Assembly: GCA_965212085.1 (NCBI GenBank)
Contig: OZ243042.1
Location: 2,666,001 to 2,730,000 of the forward strand
Direction: 5' to 3'
DNA: 64,000 bases
Source: JAHRAW01 sp965212085
GTDB taxonomy: Bacteria; Pseudomonadota; Gammaproteobacteria; Arenicellales; Poriferihabitantaceae
Position 1 is the stretch's first letter. Each line of letters opens with the position of its first letter. Both the position numbers and the translations under genes were made by a program. This document shows, piece after piece, positions 59,359 through 64,000 of the stretch. The notes below the pieces were generated by a model. It searched no databases, was not told the DNA's origin, and worked only from the letters and a program-made list of their open reading frames with translations.

Positions 59359-61443
59359 TCAGGCGCCATCCACGGCCTTCATGCTCAGGCGCACCCGCCC
59401 CTGCTTGTCCACTTCGAGGACCTTGACCTTGACCTGGTCGCCCTCGCTGAGCACGTCGCTGACCTGGTTGACCCGGTCCTTGGAAATCTGCGAGATGTGC
59501 ACCAGCCCGTCGCGGCCCGGCAGGATGTTGACGAACGCGCCGAAATCCATCAGCCGCACCACCTTGCCCTGGTACACCGCGTCCACTTCCACGTCGGCGG
59601 TAATCTGCTCGATGCGGCGGATCGCTTCCTGGGCGGCGGCGTTGTCGGTGGAGGCGATTTTTATCGTGCCGTCGTCGTCAATGTCAATGCTGACCCCGGT
59701 CTCCTCGGACAATGCGCGAATCACCGACCCGCCTTTGCCGATGACGTCGCGGATTTTTTCGGGGTTGATCTTGATGGTCAGGATGCGCGGCGCGTAGTCG
59801 GACATCTGCGCGCGCGGCGCGGCGATCACGCGTTCCATTTCGTCGAGGATGTGGAGGCGGCCGTGCTTGGCCTGCTCCAGCGCCTGCTCCATGATTTCAC
59901 GGGTAATGCCGTCAATCTTGATGTCCATTTGCAGGGCGGTCACGCCCTCTTTGGTGCCGGCGACCTTGAAGTCCATATCACCGAGGTGATCCTCATCGCC
60001 GAGTATGTCGGTGAGCACCGCGAAGCGCTCGTCTTCTTTGATCAGCCCCATGGCCACTCCGGCCACCGGCGCCGAGGTGCGAACCCCGGCGTCCATCAGC
60101 GCCAAACTGGTGCCGCACACCGTGGCCATGGAACTCGAACCGTTGGATTCGGTAATCTCCGACACCACGCGGATGGTGTACGGAAACTCCTCCTGGCTCG
60201 GCAGGACCGCCTTGACGGCGCGCCGCGCCAGCCGGCCGTGGCCGATTTCGCGGCGCTTCGGCGAGCCGACCCGGCCGGTTTCACCGACGCAGTACGGCGG
60301 AAAATTGTAGTGCAGCATGAAACTGTCGCGGTAGTCGCCTTGCAGCGCGTCAATGATTTGCGAATCGCGGTCGGTGCCGAGGGTGACCACCACCAGCGCC
60401 TGGGTCTCGCCACGGGTGAAGTTGGCCGAGCCGTGGGTGCGCGGCAGGATGCCGGTTTCGATGTGAATGGGGCGCACGGTTTTGGTGTCGCGCCCGTCAA
60501 TGCGCGGCTCGCCGGCCAGAATCCGCCCGCGCACCGAGGCTTTCTCAAGGCGCTTGATTTCATCCTTGACCGCGTCGGCAACGCCATCTTCGGCGTCTTC
60601 CGGGCACAACGCTTCAACCGCGCCCTGGCGAATTTCCGCCAGGCGGGTTTGGCGTTCGGCCTTGTCGGAAATCCGGTACGCCTCGGTGATCTGCTCCCCG
60701 GCCTGGCCTGCGACGCGCTCGGCGAGGGCCTGATCGCGTTCGGGCGCCTGCCACTGGCGGCGCTCCTTGCCGGCCTCATCTCCCAGTTCCTTGACCGCGC
60801 GGATCGCCGCCTGACTCTGCTCGTGTCCGAACATCACCGCGCCGAGCATCTGCGCTTCGCTGAGCGCGTTGGCCTCGGATTCCACCATCAACACCGCGCT
60901 TTCGGTTCCCGCCACCACCAAATCCAGGGACGAGCGCGCCAGTTGGGCGGAGTCGGGATTGAGCACGTATTCGCCGTCAATGAAACCCACCCGCGCGGCG
61001 CCGATGGGGCCGTTGAATGGAATGCCGGAGATCTGAAGCGCCGCCGAGGTGCCGACCAACGCCGGTATGTCCGGGTTGATCTGCGGGTCAATGGACAGCA
61101 CCGTAACGATGACCTGCACCTCGTTCATATAGCCCTTGGGAAACAAGGGCCGAATCGGGCGGTCAATGAGCCGGCAGGTGAGCACCGCGTTTTCCGACGG
61201 CCGCCCCTCGCGCTTGAAAAAACCGCCGGGTATTTTGCCGGCGGCGTAGGTTCGTTCTTCAAAATCAACGGTCAGCGGGAAAAAGCTCAGATGGCTTTTT
61301 TCCTTGCGTCCCACCACGGTAACCATAACCACGGTGTCGCCCATACTTGCGATTACCGCGCCGTCGGCCTGGCGGGCGATGGCGCCGGTCTCCAGGCGCA
61401 TTTCATGTTGACCGTATTGAAAGGTCTTGACTGCTTTGGTCAC
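59359..61443 (-). CDS. pnp: Polyribonucleotide nucleotidyltransferase (PNPase)
   Basis: PNPase degrades RNA 3'-5' phosphorolytically and is a degradosome subunit. The 694-aa protein has two RNase PH domains (FQYGQHEMRLETGAIARQADGAV..., FTRGETQALVVVTLGTDRDSQIIDAL), the helical linker, GMSDYAP-like SDYAPRI, the KH domain (INPEKIRDVIGKGGSVIRALSEETG) and a C-terminal S1 domain (YQGKVVRLMDFGAFVNILPGRDGLVHISQIS). It follows rpsO by 45 bp, the usual bacterial order. Confidence 0.97.
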   Translation of the reverse strand: MTKAVKTFQYGQHEMRLETGAIARQADGAVIASMGDTVVMVTVVGRKEKSHLSFFPLTVDFEERTYAAGKIPGGFFKREGRPSENAVLTCRLIDRPIRPLFPKGYMNEVQVIVTVLSIDPQINPDIPALVGTSAALQISGIPFNGPIGAARVGFIDGEYVLNPDSAQLARSSLDLVVAGTESAVLMVESEANALSEAQMLGAVMFGHEQSQAAIRAVKELGDEAGKERRQWQAPERDQALAERVAGQAGEQITEAYRISDKAERQTRLAEIRQGAVEALCPEDAEDGVADAVKDEIKRLEKASVRGRILAGEPRIDGRDTKTVRPIHIETGILPRTHGSANFTRGETQALVVVTLGTDRDSQIIDALQGDYRDSFMLHYNFPPYCVGETGRVGSPKRREIGHGRLARRAVKAVLPSQEEFPYTIRVVSEITESNGSSSMATVCGTSLALMDAGVRTSAPVAGVAMGLIKEDERFAVLTDILGDEDHLGDMDFKVAGTKEGVTALQMDIKIDGITREIMEQALEQAKHGRLHILDEMERVIAAPRAQMSDYAPRILTIKINPEKIRDVIGKGGSVIRALSEETGVSIDIDDDGTIKIASTDNAAAQEAIRRIEQITADVEVDAVYQGKVVRLMDFGAFVNILPGRDGLVHISQISKDRVNQVSDVLSEGDQVKVKVLEVDKQGRVRLSMKAVDGA

Positions 61444-61488
61444 GTTTTTTCTCCTGGGCGCGCGGATTGCGCGGTTCGCGGTTATCGG

Positions 61489-61758
61489 TTATTTACGCAA
61501 GCCGAGCTTGCTGATGAGTGCGCGGTAGCGCTCGACGTCGGATTTTTTCAGGTAGCTCAGCAGTTTGCGCCGGTGATTGACCAGCCGCAGCAAACCCTGG
61601 CGGGAATGATGATCGTGGATATGGGTCTGAAAATGCCCGGTGAGGTCCTGGATGCGGGCGGTCATGAGCGCGATTTGCACTTCCGGGGAGCCCGTGTCGC
61701 CCTGCCGGCGTTGATGCTGTTCGACGATTGCAGATTTATCTGCGGCGGTTAAAGCCAT
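61489..61758 (-). CDS. rpsO: 30S ribosomal protein S15
   Basis: S15 binds 16S rRNA early in 30S assembly. ATG 61758 gives the standard 89 residues (MALTAADKSAIVEQHQRRQGDTGSPEVQIALMTARI ... HDHHSRQGLLRLVNHRRKLLSYLKKSD). The conserved GDTGSPEVQ and HHSRRGL-type segments are intact. Four further N-terminal codons (to 61770) are not needed. It heads the rpsO-pnp operon. Confidence 0.97.
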   Translation of the reverse strand: MALTAADKSAIVEQHQRRQGDTGSPEVQIALMTARIQDLTGHFQTHIHDHHSRQGLLRLVNHRRKLLSYLKKSDVERYRALISKLGLRK

Positions 61759-61801
61759 GATATTGCTCAATTATTTCTCAATTAAAGGTGACGCCCCAAT
61801 C

Positions 61802-61846
61802 GGGAACCGGCCATGCCGTTTCCCGGGCAAAATCTCAGGCCGGTTC
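61802..61846 (-). promoter_or_regulatory. Structured rpsO leader (candidate S15 autoregulatory element)
   Basis: GGAACCGGCC (61802-61811) and GGCCGGTTCC (61837-61846) are perfect 10-bp arms enclosing 25 nt in the untranslated leader, about 45 nt before the rpsO start. S15 represses its own translation through leader structures in several bacteria. That this one does so is inference. Confidence 0.45.
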
Positions 61847-61882
61847 CAAAAATACCCGGCACCCGGCCTTTCGGGAGCGCGT

Positions 61883-61911
61883 ATTCTAGCCGCCACGCCG
61901 GTAATCTACAA
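61883..61911 (-). promoter_or_regulatory. rpsO-pnp promoter
   Basis: On the minus strand TTGTAG (61911-61906), a 17-bp spacer and TAGAAT (61888-61883) are well placed about 120 bp before rpsO, giving a leader of roughly 115 nt. Confidence 0.65.
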
Positions 61912-61943
61912 CCCCAACGCCCCCATATCCGAATGTCCGGCGG

Positions 61944-64000
61944 TCAGAACCGGAACGAGAAGGTCAGGCCGATGCCGTGTTCGGCGGGCGCATCTTCCCG
62001 CTCCCGCCGGGTGCCGTACAACTCCAGGCGCAGGCCGGGGGGCGTGTGCCAGCCCCGGCCTTTCCATATTCCGGCGAAATCCAGAGTCAGGCGCTGGCTG
62101 TGGCCGGCGTCATTCCATTCGGGTTCCAGGGTCAGCGCCAGCCCGCGCCCCGGTGCGCCGGGGTCAAAGCGCGCCGCCACGCCGCCGCTCCAGTCCTCAA
62201 AGTTCTTGTCTTCGTGGTCCACCAGATACCGGCCCTGTATGGTGAAATCCACGCCGGCATTGGGGTTGGCGTAGTTGAACGACACGCCAACATCCCCGCC
62301 GGTGCCGATTTCCGCGTCCCCGGCGTCCTGGCGCACGCCCAGTTCCAGCGTCGTACGCACGCGGTTGCCCGACTCCAGAATCGGCGCGTGGGTTCCTTCC
62401 AGGAACAGCCGGCCGCGTTGCACGTCCTCCTTGATTTCCGCCAGTTGCGCGGTTTCTTCGGATTCAATCTGTAACGCCAGCGCGTCCCCCTTGACCGCCA
62501 GGCCGAAGGCGCGACCGGCGAACAGGTCATAGCGCGCGCCCAGGCTCATCATCCCCATCTTGATGTCGGTCTCCTGCGTCGCTTCACCGGCCTCCTTCAA
62601 GCGCATCTCGCCCTGGCCGTATCCCAGCAACCCCCATACCTCCCATCCATTGGGCGATGCCCAGTGCGCGTACGGATACACGCTGGTCAGCGATGCCTCC
62701 AGATCGCCCTCGCTGTCGTTGGCTTCGCCGAAATCCCATTCGCCATCGCCTTCGCTGTGGGTTAGGGCGATGCCGCCACGGGTGTTCTCGTCAATGCTTT
62801 CAACGCCGAAAGTGACCGAGGTTACGTCTCCGGACAGGGTCAGTACATCGTTTTCGTTGTCGTCGTCTATATCTTTGCCATCAAAACTGCTGCCGGTGCC
62901 GCGTCCCCACAGCACTACGTTTCCGCCGGCGGCGTTGCCGTTCGCCCCGTCTTCGTGCAGGTTAATCTGGAAAGCGCTGCGCGTCAGCAGTTCGCGGGAG
63001 GACATCACTTCGGAATCGGCGCCTTCCTGCCGGCTCCATTCATCCGGGTCGCGGGTGAAAGGGATTTGTGCAAACCCCGGCCCCGGCCCATTGGCATTGA
63101 CATGGGCATTGGCATAACCGACGCCGCCGTGGGGTTGTGCGCCGCCCCCGTCAATAATACGCGGGGCGTCAAGGCTCATGCGATGCCCGCCGATGACCAC
63201 CCAGGACGCCCTCGCCTGACCCGGCGATCCGGTCATCCGCTCGCTGATGCTTTCCCCGGCGTCGCTCGCCACCGTGCGCCCGAAACGCGCCAGCCAGCCC
63301 TTCATTACGCGGGCGTGGCGTTCCCTGCCGGTTTGCATCTCCACCCTCACCGTCGCTATGTTGCTGTTGGTATTACCATCAGACACCCGGTAGGTGAAGC
63401 TGTCTCTCCTCTCTTCGCTGCCGTCGTGGACGTAAGTGAACGTCCCGTCGCCGAGCAGGCTCAGTGTGCCGTATTGCGGGAGCGTCATCATGCTGGCGGT
63501 TAAACCACTGCGCGCCGTATCCGGATCGCGGTCGTTGTCCAGTACGCTCGTAGCGCCGCCCGCCAGGGTTGTCGCCGTGGCGCCCCTGGTCATGACGATG
63601 CGATCATCCATCGCCACCGGCGAGTCATCGTTCGCCATGACCGTGATGGTCACCGTATCCGGGTTTGATGTGCTCTGCGCGTCCTCCACCGTCAGGCTGA
63701 ACACCAGGGCCATGTTGTCCGTCAACTGCGGGACGGCAAAAACCGGGCGCACCGTGTTCATTCCGGCAAGGGATACCACCGGCCCGCTGGCCTGACTCCA
63801 TTCATACAACAGGGTTTCGCCTTCCGGGTCCGTGGAGGCGCTGCCGTCCAGGGTGACGGTTACGACGGCGCCGTCTGGCTCATCCACGGTTTGATCCGGG
63901 CCGGCGCGGGCGGTCGGGGCGTCGTTGGCCCCGGCGGTGACCGTGATGGTCACGGTGTCCGGCGCCGAGGCCGCGTTCTGCGGGTCGGCGACGATGAGGC
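61944..64000 (-). CDS. Autotransporter-like outer-membrane protein, C-terminal part (runs off the right edge)
   Basis: The frame is open from base 64000 to the stop at 61944 (about 685 codons). The visible order starts with a PKD/Ig-like repeat (APTARAGPDQTVDEPDGAVVTVTLDGSASTDPEGETLLYEWSQ) and a cadherin/VCBS-type repeat (SPVAMDDRIVMTRG...DSFTYRVSDGNTNSNIATV). A linker with VMKGWLARFGRTVASDAGESISERM and a beta-barrel of about 300 residues follow, ending HGIGLTFSFRF with terminal Phe, the usual outer-membrane insertion signal. Preceding codons read IVADPQNAASAPDTVTITV, another repeat. It is probably a large surface adhesin exported by the type V route; the N-terminus lies outside the window. 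Confidence 0.85.
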   Translation of the reverse strand, partial: LIVADPQNAASAPDTVTITVTAGANDAPTARAGPDQTVDEPDGAVVTVTLDGSASTDPEGETLLYEWSQASGPVVSLAGMNTVRPVFAVPQLTDNMALVFSLTVEDAQSTSNPDTVTITVMANDDSPVAMDDRIVMTRGATATTLAGGATSVLDNDRDPDTARSGLTASMMTLPQYGTLSLLGDGTFTYVHDGSEERRDSFTYRVSDGNTNSNIATVRVEMQTGRERHARVMKGWLARFGRTVASDAGESISERMTGSPGQARASWVVIGGHRMSLDAPRIIDGGGAQPHGGVGYANAHVNANGPGPGFAQIPFTRDPDEWSRQEGADSEVMSSRELLTRSAFQINLHEDGANGNAAGGNVVLWGRGTGSSFDGKDIDDDNENDVLTLSGDVTSVTFGVESIDENTRGGIALTHSEGDGEWDFGEANDSEGDLEASLTSVYPYAHWASPNGWEVWGLLGYGQGEMRLKEAGEATQETDIKMGMMSLGARYDLFAGRAFGLAVKGDALALQIESEETAQLAEIKEDVQRGRLFLEGTHAPILESGNRVRTTLELGVRQDAGDAEIGTGGDVGVSFNYANPNAGVDFTIQGRYLVDHEDKNFEDWSGGVAARFDPGAPGRGLALTLEPEWNDAGHSQRLTLDFAGIWKGRGWHTPPGLRLELYGTRREREDAPAEHGIGLTFSFRF

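Noticed and set aside
59131..61752. 873-codon plus-strand open frame opposite pnp and rpsO
   Set aside because: Antisense shadow; His/Gly/Val-rich sequence without family features, while the minus strand carries complete PNPase and S15.

Overview
The window is a high-GC, densely packed bacterial chromosome segment. It most likely comes from a gammaproteobacterium. Supporting signs are the hflK-hflC-DUF2065-purA gene order, rpsO-pnp, an LpxL/HtrB-type lipid A acyltransferase, an E. coli-like two-subunit pntAB, and the gcvT-gcvH-gcvP-lipA cluster with an undivided GcvP. The group cannot be named more closely from the sequence alone.

Layout. 1-1074 is the N-terminal part of a secreted CARDB-like repeat protein, preceded by a 14-nt homopolymer tract. 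1.1-4.25 kb holds G-rich repeats, then a tandem array of about 280-bp palindromic units interrupted by a 1,041-bp insertion sequence. 4.27-8.0 kb is guaB, a GMP synthase fused to a small foreign-looking domain, and tadA. 8.3-12.6 kb is a potFGHI-type polyamine ABC transporter operon. 13.0-14.9 kb encodes a fusion of a BetI/TetR repressor to a Rieske oxygenase, with a palindromic operator candidate upstream. 15.1-24.6 kb carries lpxL, a SLC13/TrkA-C transporter, rlmB-rnr and pntAB. 25.0-27.8 kb has a two-gene operon of tiny membrane proteins and a NarL/NarX-like two-component pair. 27.9-39.2 kb is housekeeping: hisG, a LysM lipoprotein, gabD, purA, DUF2065, hflCK, dapA, an amidotransferase, a phosphatase, an HD protein and a glyoxalase II. 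39.3-45.8 kb is an unknown helical protein followed by gcvT-gcvH-gcvP-lipA.

46.2-50.6 kb is a markedly AT-richer island. It holds a radical SAM enzyme overlapping a candidate permuted papain-like enzyme, a LysE-type exporter, another membrane protein and a small protein. It begins next to a duplicated 27-bp piece of the lipA 3' end. 50.6-54.9 kb is an aapJQMP amino-acid ABC operon. 55.1-57.9 kb carries an AlkA-like glycosylase and an OmpR-type two-component system. 58.7-61.8 kb has a short RodZ-like protein, pnp and rpsO. From 61.9 kb to the right edge is the C-terminal half of an autotransporter-like surface protein.

Four palindromic repeat types, called A-D here, recur across the window, usually in the order D-A-B-C. 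They fill most long intergenic gaps. The repeats, insertion-sequence end remnants and composition shifts indicate a genome with considerable repeat and mobile-element activity between otherwise conserved operons.
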